Shown here in pieces: positions 47,692 through 59,014 of a stretch of 64,000 nucleotides of DNA (position 1 is its first letter; each line of letters starts with the position of its first letter). This DNA is from Branchiostoma floridae (Eukaryota > Chordata > Leptocardii > Amphioxiformes > Branchiostomatidae): assembly GCF_000003815.2 (NCBI RefSeq), contig NC_049980.1:15650915-15714914 (forward strand). The letters run 5' to 3'. The translations under genes and the position numbers were made by a program. A model generated the notes under the pieces. The model was not told the DNA's origin. It was given only the letters and a program-made list of their open reading frames with translations, and did not search any database.

Positions 47692-47701
47692 CTTACATAA
47701 C
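47692..47701. promoter_or_regulatory. PAR-bZIP (D-box) site 3
   Basis: CTTACATAAC; reverse GTTATGTAAG fits RTTAYGTAAY at nine of ten. Confidence 0.45.
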
Positions 47702-47858
47702 AGAAAAATCGTCATGTGTCACAGGAGGTCAGGAAACGTGACAACAGCGGCTTGATCACGAGTTGTCTTTATGTGGGACCGCCCTGTTCGACTGTTTACC
47801 ATTCTGTGACACAATGACGACGAATCAGCTGACAGGAGTACCCATACTGAACATAATT

Positions 47859-47874
47859 TATTTAAGCCCCGCCC
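47859..47874 (+). promoter_or_regulatory. Possible core promoter of the PAR-bZIP gene
   Basis: TATTTAAG followed at once by a GC box (CCCCGCCC), about 155 bp before the start codon. This would place transcription start near 47890. Confidence 0.35.
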
Positions 47875-48019
47875 TATAACCCAGATAAACAGGGATCCTC
47901 ACATGTATCGCCATCTTACTTGAGTTCAGACCGGCGGAGTTCTGCAACGGGAAGGTACTATCGCGCCCGACTGAGGTGTATAGAGTATTTTCTGTAGTTA
48001 AAACACTACGAACTACAAA

Positions 48020-48113
48020 ATGTCTCACAGTACGGAGAACACAGACAAGCAGAGCACCCTACAGGCGCTGCTACAGAATGCGATGTTGGCTCCTCCAGAG
48101 CCAGGCAAAACCG
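48020..48113 (+). CDS. PAR-bZIP exon 1
   Basis: 31 codons plus one base, ATG in AAAATGT context, [18 protein letters not shown]; donor G|GTAAGT. Confidence 0.82.
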
Positions 48114-51100
48114 GTAAGTAAACGTGATGCGTGAGCCGAGCTCGCGAGCGGGCGTGGGGAACTGGGTGTTTTTAGGGGGGCAGAGCGGTTTTAGTCTTGT
48201 AGACGCGATAGTGGGTCCCCTATACTACTAGCTTTGTAGTCTTCTTGACCTGCCCTGGGTGTATTTCCCTGGTGTTGACCAGGCCCCAACAATGTACATA
48301 AGTCATAGACGTCGCACAAACGAGTGGGATATAAGCTAGTTTGTAGACGAAATTATGTTTTTACCGGGATAATGTCAATTTGCCACGGGGCCTCGAAGGA
48401 TGACCCGTTCCCTTGGTGTCCCATGCTGCCAAGACTTGAGCTCTCGACCGAAGACCGAACGTCCCCCAAGCCTTCCCAGCACTTCCCAGCTAGTTAGTCG
48501 ATAAAATTGTTTAGGCGATTATCGCTGACCAGGTCGCGCCACCGCCGGTTTACACTGACAAAAGGCGGCTGGCCCTGACATTTTCCTACGATCTATTTTT
48601 ACCTTTGCCAGAATGGCTAAGGTTATGTTTTCGGTTTGGTGGTGTGGCTCTCCCCGTTTGTGAGCAGCATAACTCGAGAGGACTTCGATGGATGCAGCTG
48701 ATATTTGGTGGGTGGGTAGGGGTGTGGAAGACGAAGGTCGAGTTCGATAATGGGCCTCCTAGCGGCTTGCTAAGGTACTGCAGCAGGACCTGCATGCTTG
48801 ATATCTCGCGTTCCGGACATGCTGCGGTCGTGATTTTTGAGCGTTAGGGAGCCCTTAAAGCAGGGAGTGATTGCTGCGAGTTTGGGCCCCCTAGTGGCTT
48901 TCATGGAAGCGCAGGCGCCGGTTTAATTGCAAACTTTTGTCTGCGGACAGCATAACTCGAGAAGACTTCGACGGATGCAGCTGGTATTTGGTGGGTGGGT
49001 AGGGGTCTGGGAAACGAAGGGGGAGTTCGATAATGGGCCCCCTAGCGGCTTCCCTTGGTACTGCAGCGCAACTTCCGGGTGTGTTTTTCCATCTTCTGAA
49101 CATGGTATGGCCACGAGTTTTGGGTGTTAGATAGCTGTTGTGCTCAGGAGTTAGTGACATAAGTTTGGGCCCCCTAGCGGCTAGTGTAGGGATAGCAGGG
49201 GCATTCTTGTCGAAAACTTCTGAAGCAGTACAACCCCACTCCACCTTAGCAGCTGTCAGCACAGTTGAGGGGTTCCTGGTCCATGACTATGATCAGTCAG
49301 TACTGTGAGCAACCTGATATTTCAGAGGTGTAAAGGTCAGACCTTGCAAATGTGTTAGTTGACCCTTAGGCCACATGATCAACTTGGCAAGCCAGAATGA
49401 TGGGCTTATGTACATAACAACGGTCTTAGTCTGTATTCTTCTCCTTCCTTTGAGTTTGAGAGGTAGGTACACTGTCATCTCTCTTTTCACTACATGGTCT
49501 CAATTTGAGCTGTCCTTGCAGTAGTCTTTTAAAAGCCATTTTCAGTCTCAAAGCCTTCATGCATTCAAGTCTGTCTCCAAAGAGTCAGCTTGAACTATGT
49601 AGAACATGTATCTTACCTTTTATATCATATGGTTGTGAGATTTGGGGCAGAGCTAATTCAGAAGACAATTGCCCAGCAGAAATTACACGGAGGTGATTTT
49701 GTGGAAAATCTTTTGGGTGTACATAGAGATACAAGGAACATGAGGTAGTAGAGCAGAGCTTGGGACATTGTTCCCAATTGACTTACATATATTTAATGTA
49801 CAGTCAAGTTGTGGCTACACTTCAAACATTCGGACTTTTTAACACATCCCCTATTGTGAGTAGGCGTGTTATCACTCTGTCATCAAATTGAATATGAACT
49901 GATGAACAGCTGTAAGGAATTCAGGTTACAAGGCGTAAGGGAAATTTGAAACGATATCGGTTACTTTTTTGTATGGATGTCTGAATTCACAGTTAGACAA
50001 TAAGTACATAATGTACATTGTTAAAAATGTGGTTGAAAGATATATATATCCAGACATGTTTTCATTGACTGTCTACAAAAAAGTAAAGAAGGGATTCTCC
50101 AGGGAATATTATATAAAATTTTCTAGATAAATATGTGGTATGGTGGGCTTTGTGCAAATTTAGAAGTAGTGCCTACCCCCTTGCAATTGTGACAGGGTGG
50201 TGGAAATGGTACTTGTTTCTCGATGCTTTAAGCTTGAGGGTGACTTCTGAACAGTTTCATACAACTAAAATGCACATTTGTGGAGTTATGGTTTTGGAGC
50301 TGAGGGGTTGCCGCACAAACCTGGACAATAGACTAAAACCACTGCGACAATTTTACCTTTGCCAGAATGGCTAAGGTTAGGTTTTGGATGTGTTTGTGTG
50401 TCTGTGTGTGTGTTAACAGCATAACTCGAGAAACCTGGGATGGATCCTGATGATATTTGGTAGGTGGGTAGGGATCGGGAAATGAAGGTCAAGTTTGATA
50501 ATGGACCCCCTAGCGGCTTGCTAAGGTACTGCAGCAGAAACTCAACTTTGGACGAAATAACTCTACAACATGTTGACGGATCGTCATGATTTTTCTATGT
50601 AGATAGAATGAGTGATGACTTACATAATGAGATACTAATTATGCACATCAACAGCTCATTTGCATAATTAATTAGGAAAATTTATAAATCCACAGCATTC
50701 CATGATAGGACTTTCAAACTTGTCACATATGTAGCTGGGAAGGAGAGAAATGGCTATAGATATCAATTATGCAAATGATGACCTCAGTTGCATTATTAAT
50801 GAGAAAATATGAACATGTTGACGGATCATCATGTTTTTTGGTATTTAGGTAGCGTAAGTGAAGACCTACATAATGAGATACCAATTATGCAAATCAACAG
50901 CTAATTTGCATAATCAATTAGGAAAAGTACAAAAACCCACTGCATTTCATTATAGTACTTTCATCAAAGTTGTCACATATGTAACTGAGAAAGAGGGAAG
51001 AGAGTAAGGGGTGTATTTTATTAAAGACTGAAAGAGAATAAGTCAAGAATGGATCAAAGGATCATCATGATTTTTGGTATGCTGATAGCTTAAGTAATAC

Positions 51101-53552
51101 TTGATACAATTTGATATCGATGAATGGTAACCTGGGATCTAATTTGCATAATCAATGTTGAAATTTTATAAACCAACTCCAAGCATATGATTATAAAGAA
51201 AATGAAATGAGTAACACATTTGTCTACAGACATCATTCTACATATTAACAAACCTTGTTATTTGGCAAAGGTATGTGTTCGTGGAACTCTAGTTGTTTAT
51301 CCCCTGTGGCTGTCGCCAAGTTAGAGTGATAAACGGTGTAAATAACGTTCTTGATGTTTGGGTGGCTAACAGCTTTTGACTAGCCTGCATTGATGAGGTT
51401 CTGTTGTATCTGACTTAACTTGTAGACAATGGCGACAAGAAGAAGCTTGAGGATGCTGATGAGATGGACCCCAATGTCATGGCATCTGCCTTCTTGGGAC
51501 CCAACTTATGGGATAATGTGGATGACTTCAAGGTAAGTTCAGTCTTTGATGTGTGTGTCTCAGTGGAGGGTTGACATGTATTTAATATCAATGAACAGTG
51601 GGACTGCAGCACGCTTGACTCAGGTCCAGAAGGTCCTCAGTTCGAACCCCGCCTGTCACCGATCTTGTGCCCTTAGGAAAGGCACTTAGTCCACAGCAAG
51701 TAAATTTTATGGATGACATCCACGCGCTCATTAATTTTCGCCTGATTTCAGAAAAAAGCAAGATTTTTTTTCTTCTTCAGGGAAGGCCGGATAGACGAAA
51801 ATGGGTAACGGTTGTGTTGTAACCTAATCATTGAATGTAGAATTGACACTGGAGACTCTGTAGCATTGACTGACATTGCAGAGGTGCAACTTGATAGATA
51901 GTTGTAAAAGTGGCACAACTATGAAGCTATGAGTGTAGTTGCCAACATGGTGAGTGATACCAGTCTACCACACTAGTGTCACTTTAACTACACTGGTGCA
52001 CTTCTTAAATACAGGAATGAATGCCTTGTTGGCTGTGATGCCAAATTTTGTCTCTTCAAGTCTTGTTACAACGTCTATTTTGAAAATTTGCCATCTTGTT
52101 TTTTTTTACCCATCTTGTTTTTTTTTTGCCCTATCTCATTATTTTTGCAGTCTGCAGAGGATGTCATCCATAAAATTTACTTGCTGTTGGTAGCCTCAAA
52201 ACGAAAGAAGAACTGATCTGATTCCTACAAGTACCTCAATGGAGGAAATTAAAAAGAGTAGCTCAAGATTTCCTTGCATTTTGAGCTTGTATACTGACCA
52301 TGTTGTCTGTCCTTTTCCAATCTATCAGAAAAGTGCCTTTTTCAACTTAAACGTTCAGCTGAGCATAATGCAGCATTTTCGAGCAGTAAATAACTTGCCA
52401 CAAAGAAACACAATAGAGTTGATATCACAAAGGTAGCACAAGTATATTGTAAAAGATGTGACGCTAAGGTCTCTTTTCATTCTCAGGACTTCAAGCTGGA
52501 GGCTATCGACCTGGATGACTTCTTCGCAGAAGCTGGGATCCTTGTTCCACAGGACGTCCCGGTGGGCGACCCCAGTACTGCAGGGTTACCGCAGATCCCT
52601 GACCCTAAATCTCCAGAACCTGCAGCTTCAACATCATTCTCCCCGTCTCCACTGGAGGCTACAACAAGTACATGTAAGTGTTGATCATTTTATTTTACAT
52701 TTCTGTTGGAGAGATTGTCAGAAAGCAAGTACTGCTTATTTAATGCCCTCTCCTCTTACAAACTTGGGACAGTAAAATAATTTCAGCGAAATCCACAAAT
52801 TAACTTGTCAAACTTTGATTCTGATCTGAACAAATAATAGATTTACCAGCTACAGGTACAGCTTAAGAAAGCAAATATCCCTGTACAAGAAGAGAACCAT
52901 GTCAAAAATGAAATAGTTGACAGCATTCTAGAATCTAGAGGGTTACTTTGCAACTCTTTTGTAATTTCTCAATTGATAAACTTGTTGTTATACTATATGT
53001 AGTTTGGAAGTCAAAGTTTTCATTTGTCTGTAAGTAAACTGTTTTAGAAGATGGTGATGGTTGTGAATTGTCAACAATCACATTATTATATTCCTATCTT
53101 CTGCAGCCATCAGCAGCCCCGAGCCAGTATTGTCTCCGGGTGTCTCCCCTCCCCACATCAGTATGGAGGAGGTGATTCCAGAGGTGGAGTACGACGTCTC
53201 GCCAACTGATGTGGCCCTTGCCTCCATCCCAGGAAAGGAAGAGTTCAATCCTCGCAAACGAGCCTTCAGTGAGGAGGAACTCAGGCCACAGCCCATGATC
53301 AAAAAGTCACGCAAGATATTTGTTCCTGAGGACTTGAAGGACGACAAGTACTGGGAGCGCCGCAAGAAGAACAACGTGGCGGCCAAGAGATCACGGGATG
53401 CAAGGCGGATCAAGGAGAACCAAGTGGCACTGCGAGCATCTTTCCTGGAGAAAGAGAATGCTACCTTGAAGGAGGAGTTGCTGAAGGCTAAGGAGGAAAA
53501 TGTGATCCTGTCCAAGAAACTTTTGAAGTATGAACAACAGAACAGAGTCTGA
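48020..53552 (+). CDS. PAR-bZIP transcription factor (TEF/HLF/DBP/Pdp1 group)
   Basis: Four exons join in frame: 48020-48113, 51426-51532, 52487-52673 and 53107-53552, giving 277 residues. An N-terminal activation part holds [13 protein letters not shown] and [15 protein letters not shown], both typical of HLF/TEF. The proline-acid-rich PAR region ([17 protein letters not shown] to LKDDKYW, ~177-212) leads to the basic region [13 protein letters not shown] (218-230) and a leucine zipper to about 270. By family knowledge it binds RTTAYGTAAY as a dimer in the nucleus and takes part in circadian and metabolic gene control. It is equally close to TEF, HLF and DBP by eye, as expected of a single ancestral-type gene, so no one symbol is given. 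Confidence 0.93.
48597..49262 (+). repeat. ACCTTTGCCAGAATGGCTAAGG-family repeat, copy A
   Basis: Opens TTTACCTTTGCCAGAATGGC and holds two cores of the form GCATAACTCGAGARGACTTC followed by GATGCAGCTG and ATTTGGTGGGTGGGTAGGGG. Each core is followed by GGGCCYCCTAGCGGCTT. In intron 1 of the PAR-bZIP gene. Confidence 0.75.
49530..49735 (+). pseudogene. Non-LTR retrotransposon scrap (reverse transcriptase C-terminal part)
   Basis: [20 protein letters not shown] followed after a frameshift by [12 protein letters not shown] is the typical stretch downstream of a LINE reverse transcriptase. Frameshifted and short; inactive. Confidence 0.7.
50352..51290 (+). repeat. ACCTTTGCCAGAATGGCTAAGG-family repeat, copy B
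   Basis: Opens ACCTTTGCCAGAATGGCTAA and closes TATTTGGCAAAGGTATGTG, so the ends are inverted (ACCTTTGCCA / TGGCAAAGGT). Inside are one TAACTCGAGAA core, then three diverged subunits beginning GACGGATCRTCATGATTTTT near 50578, 50820 and 51057. Confidence 0.75.
51426..51532 (+). CDS. PAR-bZIP exon 2
   Basis: 107 bp (32-67), [17 protein letters not shown], acceptor CTTGTAG and donor AAG|GTAAGT. Confidence 0.92.
51598..51692 (+). repeat. tRNA-derived SINE fragment
   Basis: B-box-like CAGTTCGAACCCC, then CCCTTAGGAAAGGCACTTAG, the usual body of deuterostome tRNA-SINEs. In PAR-bZIP intron 2. Confidence 0.6.
51693..52187. mobile_element. ACAGCAAGTAAATTTTATGG-ended MITE
   Basis: ~30-bp inverted ends: ACAGCAAGTAAATTTTATGG continuing GATGACATCC, and its reverse complement. 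The inner GGATGACATCC is shared with the elements at 749 and 57390. In PAR-bZIP intron 2, directly after the SINE. Confidence 0.75.
52487..52673 (+). CDS. PAR-bZIP exon 3
   Basis: 187 bp (68-129 plus one base), [18 protein letters not shown] then a Pro/Ser-rich stretch; CATTCTCAG acceptor, T|GTAAGT donor. Confidence 0.92.
53107..53552 (+). CDS. PAR-bZIP exon 4: PAR, basic region and zipper
   Basis: 446 bp (130-277 and TGA). Carries the whole DNA-binding and dimerisation unit. CTTCTGCAG acceptor. Confidence 0.95.
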
Positions 53553-55035
53553 GAAACATGATGATGATGGTGGAGCCAGGGAAATCAAACAGCTTAGCAA
53601 AGTAACTGTACTGTACATACTGTGTTTTTGTTTGCAGGCAATTAAATTCAGTTATCTGTTTTAGGTTTGTTATTGTTTGCAATTGTTATTTGCTCAAAAG
53701 TCGATGGGAGATGGTTAAGAGTAGTATCAAAACCCACTAGCACTGCTTACATCCTGTATTGTTTTTCTTCGTCCTCTTTTTAATGTAGACCATACCTTTT
53801 AACTCCACGTGGCTATTTTTGGTCAGGGATGTCAAAAACGCACAAACTCAACTGATACAGAGTTACAAAGAGTTGATTAGGGTGAGACTTGAGAGAATCT
53901 ATATATGGTACATTCTTGTTTAAAGTTGGTCCTGCCATGAAGTATTGTGGCTCAGGTGTAGATAAGGAGATCTAGTGAAGTTAAAATTGAATGGGTGCAC
54001 ATTTTTAGTAGGATACATCAGATAGTACTCAGCACCTAGAAATTTATTAAAATGATAAGTTACCTAGAAAAGGCTAGAGGTAGATGACATGAGTTTGGGG
54101 TTTCTATGCATGGAATACTAGTGTGGAAAAATAGTGTGATCATATGCAAATTAGATTATTGCAAGGTATCTTCTGATGTTCTGATCTATCGTGGCTGGTG
54201 TGTGTGTGAAAACTTGTACATTACATTTGTTATTACTCCGTCAAGTTTTCTTGTTACAGGTTTAAAGAAAAAGTTGTAACCGTTAGCCACATTAGCAGAA
54301 AAGATGCTTTGCTCTCTCCCCTTCAACCTTTTATAGGTAAAAATTGGTACATTTTGTAATTTCACATTTATTTCTATCAAATTGAACTTCATCAGGTATT
54401 GTTAAGAAATCGATACTTCAGCATCTATGTTGGTTGTTGCTGTATGTTTTCACATTCATCTTTTTAAAGTACACTGTACACCCCATTCCAGATGTTATAT
54501 GTAACGTTATAGGGTGGTCTACTGCAACAAAAGTAATGTTAGGCATTTAGGTTATGTTTAAGTTTCCACTATTTTACTTTTTCTAGTTTTAGACATTTAC
54601 TTTATAGGATAGCTTTCAATTTTGTGTATTCAATTGTTTGTAAAAGTGGGTGTGAATTCCTCTGGTGGTATTGGAAAGGGTTGGTCTGAGAGTTGGTATA
54701 GTTCCATGACCACTATTATCCCCGTTTATTTCCTTCTCCATCACATGTCATAATCAAGCTTCATACTGTCCCTTTAATGTCTATGTGACTAGAGAAATGT
54801 CACTTCTGTTTTATTAAATGCCCTTAGCAAGCACACTCATGTAATTAATGGCAAAGGGTACGCTGTAGCTAAAATGTTCTGTAAAAGATGGTCATGATGT
54901 TAGAGGGCTATCCATAATTTAGGATACGGAATTCACCCAGTCACCAGTTATTTACAGCGCTCGTGTTGTACAACTGCTGGTGTTATATTGCGTCATCCTT
55001 CTGTGGAGGATATGGATCAAATGAAGTCCTCTTTT
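53553..55035. other. PAR-bZIP 3' flank
   Basis: Probably includes the 3' untranslated region. An ATTAAA at 53641 is the nearest polyadenylation-like signal; no AATAAA is seen before the gap. No gene. Confidence 0.4.
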
Positions 55036-55135
55036 NNNNNNNNNNNNNNNNNNNNNNNNNNNNNNNNNNNNNNNNNNNNNNNNNNNNNNNNNNNNNNNNN
55101 NNNNNNNNNNNNNNNNNNNNNNNNNNNNNNNNNNN
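55036..55135. other. Assembly gap (100 N)
   Basis: Exactly 100 N, the usual placeholder for a gap of unknown size; frames crossing it are artefacts. Confidence 0.99.
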
Positions 55136-55484
55136 GATGCCAAGAGAGCTATCCTGACTTGAGGATATATATAAGGTGTTTTCCACCCGGATGCCCTGTT
55201 ATCAGTTGTTCAGTGTGCTCTTCATATAATAGGGCCATCCTCTATGTCATGGATATGGTGATATTCCACCCTAAGTTTCTCTGCCTTCCGCTGTCTTACA
55301 ATGTTGTGTTGTATTACTGGTGGACAATGCTTGGAAGATCATTTTTATGTATGATGAACATGACCTTAGAAAACTGGACATTCAGCAAGTTGTTGTCTTC
55401 TCTGTGTACAAATAGCAAATATGAAAATCTATCCAGTTATGCTGTTGACCTACATCTACACCCACACCACAGATGCTCCATCAT

Positions 55485-55860
55485 GGCACAGCTGAAAACC
55501 TTGGCAAAGGCAATAATTTACCAGAGAGCCAATCCCCCAAACTTAAAATTTCATCTTATTTTGGCCAATTCCCCTGGCAAGTATTCTCCCCTTACCCAGT
55601 AGTCTACCTCAGTGATGAAGTGTTGGGACAGGTGCGAGAAATTACTAACTCCCAAAAATCGTGACCATAGCTTGTTCAGAACATGATAGCAAATCCGGAA
55701 GTTACTCTGCAGTACCAAGGGAAGCCACGAGGGGAATCAAAATCTAATCATTTCCAGCTTTCAACACACCCTACCAACGCACCAAGTATGAAACCAATCC
55801 ACCCAGCCGTTCTGGAGTTATCTTGTTCCCACTGGCACACACACCAATGCTACTGGCTCG
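55485..55860 (-). repeat. TAACTCGAGAA-core family repeat, minus-strand copy
   Basis: Read on the minus strand it has ATAACTCCAGAACGGCTGGG, then CTTGGTGCGTTGGTAGGG, GGCTTCCCTTGGTACTGCAG and a TTCTGAAC word, in the same order as copy A. Confidence 0.65.
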
Positions 55861-56133
55861 TTCTCATTTAAATGTCGAAATGCTGTCGCAAATTATAGAC
55901 AACATCACTGGTTCCTTCCTTTTTCCACAACCCCTGTAATGTTTTACAAAAAATGTGCAACAACATTCGTATCGGTAGCCAACTATAGTAGCCAAAAATG
56001 TAACAATACAGTTCCCAGAATGATTGTTCGGCAGGTAAAACCTGCTACCCAGGCCCTTTGCCGATCACGACAGATCGCTACTGTCACTGATCTTGAAGGC
56101 TGTGAGGTGGTTTATGCCTGTCGCCAGATTCTG

Positions 56134-56503
56134 TAACAAACGTTACCACCACGAGGACGATGGTTGCCATGGTTATATCATCCACGCATAAGACTAGAAA
56201 TGACCGTTTTTGTGACGCTGTAGTTTTTCTGGCTTTCTAAAGGAACAATAAATGTTTGTCGACTCATTTATATCCCATCTTGCTTAACAAAATGTTGTAC
56301 AGAAATGACTGTAACAAACGTTACCATTGTTCGATGCTCTCTAAGCTTTCTACTTAACCTGGTGTAAAAAAGCTGCCCACTTTTCAAATGCCCCTAGGGA
56401 TGTCCACTTATACCTAAATGATGTCGTCAATAAGGTGCTTCCTTTCGAAGAAAACAGGGTAAAGTCTACTGTTGTAACAAACGTTACCGGTAACGTTTGT
56501 TAC
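56134..56503. repeat. TAACAAACGTTACC repeats with a 30-bp perfect palindrome
   Basis: GTAACAAACGTTACC occurs near 56134 and 56310. At 56474-56503 it meets its own reverse complement head to head, making a perfect 30-bp palindrome. Looks like transposon end sequence, family unknown. Confidence 0.75.
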
Positions 56504-57389
56504 CTGCCCTGTAATGCATTACCAATAGGACCGAAAATAATAAGTTGCCATTTTCTGGCTATGGTTAAAAGAGGATTTTTCCTAAGCAACCACGTAGTTT
56601 TCACTAAAAATAAAGCCAATTTATTTTTCGACCAAAAAAAATGCCATTTTCGACATTTCAATGAGAACGAGTGTACTGAAAGTCTAATACCACATAGACC
56701 TTGTACGTGCCTAATGCACTGCTTGTGCTCTCACGAGAGAATATTTGGCAATGACAGTTTGAAAAGGGTCTACTGACTGAAGCATTGAATGATATAAGAT
56801 CAAGTGGTTCAAATTACACTAAATTTGCAATATAAAACTCAACAAATTAACCATGGACTAGTATCCACCTGAATACTTTAATCCCATCTGAATTATATGT
56901 GTGTATAAACTGAAGCACCACCTCACATGCACAAATGTGTCATGTGATCATCCTATCACCTTACAGCTTTCTTCCTTTCCACTGAAAGAATTCCATGACA
57001 AAAAGGAGCAGCTTTTGAACTGTAGCTAGCATTTCTACTGGATGTACAGGATGAGGTGCACAATCACTACTTACTACAGTACGTTTCAAAGGTACTACAT
57101 AAGACACTACCTGAACCAACATTGCAAGTTATATTGAAGAGATTCTTGGCCTGATATGACCTACACAGTCACAACACACTGTTAGTTGTAAATGTACTTC
57201 TGTTAAAGAAACAGTTCAACACAGTATACATCCCCCACACTAGGTAAACTACTGCAGGATCAGCAAACAGCGATGTGACATTGATTGACTGAAAACTACA
57301 AGCTACGTACTTTCTTATCACATGTACTGATACAAACAACCCTAGTTTACAATATGTCATTTCTGTAGCCAATCATCAAGACTAGATTA
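56504..57389. other. Intergenic, no feature seen
   Basis: No gene or repeat recognised. Confidence 0.45.
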
Positions 57390-57737
57390 GGCCACATTGA
57401 TGTGATTATATGGATGATAACTCCCCTGGGAATCCCAATACTGAAGTGTGTGAATTAAAAAAAAGTTCGGCCCCAAAAAATTATGAAATTGAAGTATTCA
57501 TGTCCGTTGAACAAATGCCCAAACACACAGAATATGGAATATCAAAAAGAGTAATTTTTGTTTTTTTACATCTTATTTGAACTTGGAATTGACATTTTCA
57601 TCATATGGCATATATTTGCTTCTTTGGAAGCTGCTTTGTATGATTTACCGATTTAGAGCATGGTTGAAAACGTTTTGGAAATGGCCGAAACTTGATGTGT
57701 TCGTGGATGTCATCTATATAGTCAAATCAACATGGCC
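57390..57737. mobile_element. GGCCACATTGATGTGATTAT-ended MITE
   Basis: 348 bp; the ends are inverted and closely related to those of the element at 749-3460 (GGCC-TGTTGATTTGATTATATGG type). Flanks TTA and GTA. Confidence 0.72.
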
Positions 57738-58929
57738 GTACTACATTGACAAAGGGTATATTTACTATACATTGTTACATGCCTGTTGGTGTTGGTTGTA
57801 AGTGGAACTGCATACAAATATCTGATGTCAAATTTTGCAAGTAAATGAGAACATACAGTTAAATATCATGGTTAAACATTTGCCTTTACAAATTGCATCT
57901 AGTAAGCACATGTACATATAAAGATTATATACACATCTGAAGTCCCAGGGCACCATAGAACTATCATACAACAGAAACATTTGTTCAGTCACATTTTCAC
58001 TGTCAAAAGACACGCAAACAACACATCTCACACAACAGGTAGATACAATACGATGAGAATATTTTTCTACAAGCTTCGGTCTGAGCCAGTGAATACAACA
58101 CTATATCCTAAAACATTTTGTTTCTCAGTATGCTCATTAACCTATGAACATCTTTCAGTAGCATGTGGAGTAAAATACAGTGTAGTCCTGCACTTTGACA
58201 TACATGTCACCATTGAAAGCTTCCGTGTCTGCTGGAGGCAAGAATGTGCCACTTAAATTTTCTGCAGCAGAGCCACCTCTTGCAAATGGCTGAATCAACC
58301 TTCACACCAATATGTGGAACATTTTACAACATCACATTCCTGTGCCTCCTAGAGGAAGGGCACAAGATGTATATTTGCATTCAACTTGAAGATTGTGGTT
58401 CTGTTTCATCAAAATACACATGTTGAAAAGCAAGGACCAGCAAATGTACCTTATTTCTCAGAATTTTACACGAACACAAAAATATATAGCAATGGGGTGA
58501 AAACATAAAAACTTATCTTAAAACACCTCTTTTGGGGAAATGACTGTACCCTGTGGTCAAACTGTTCTGTAGGTTACTTACAGTACTGGCCTTGTTTTGC
58601 AGTTAAATTTCTAGGACCCTATTGCCCTTTTCATCCACTCCCATGCATATCCAGGTGTACATTTCTCTCTAGCCAAAATTTGGAATGAGGGGAAATCACT
58701 AAAATGTTTGATTTGTGTGGCCTAAAATCTACAAAAAAAAAACTTTCATCGCTTCAAAATTCATTACTTGACCTGTAAGCGTCTTATTGCTCATCAAGAA
58801 GACCAATTTTAGCAAAAAGAAAGTCTAAAAAAATCAGCTTGGAACTTTAATGTTCGACTGCCACATAATTCTAGCAACATTGTTGAGGACCTTATTCCAC
58901 CCACTACTAAGGAGTGCAAAGAGAGCCCA
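57738..58929. other. 3' flank of the basigin-like gene
   Basis: Likely contains its 3' untranslated region. No plain AATAAA on the minus strand was noticed close to the stop. Confidence 0.4.
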
Positions 58930-59014
58930 CTATGCATTAACGTTACGTAGTCGCACATCACTCTCATCCTTCTCCACGCCCTTCTCATTGGTAGCACTGT
59001 TGGACTTCTTCTTA
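58930..59014 (-). CDS. BSG: BSG-like terminal exon
   Basis: Encodes KKKSNSATNEKGVEKDESDV, then RLRNVNA and TAG, comparable to the basic-polar end of basigin. CTTCCTTACAG acceptor. Confidence 0.9.

Noticed and set aside
48605..49262. Open frames on both strands with repeated cysteines
   Set aside because: Entirely within the TAACTCGAGAA-core repeat; the similar peptides reflect the DNA repeat, not a protein family.
51598..51692. Functional tRNA gene
   Set aside because: Only the B-box-like part and SINE body fit; no cloverleaf or anticodon arm can be drawn.
53078..53515. 145-codon minus-strand frame
   Set aside because: Antisense shadow of PAR-bZIP exon 4.
54988..55602. 204-codon open frame
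   Set aside because: It runs through the 100 N gap, so the length is an artefact.
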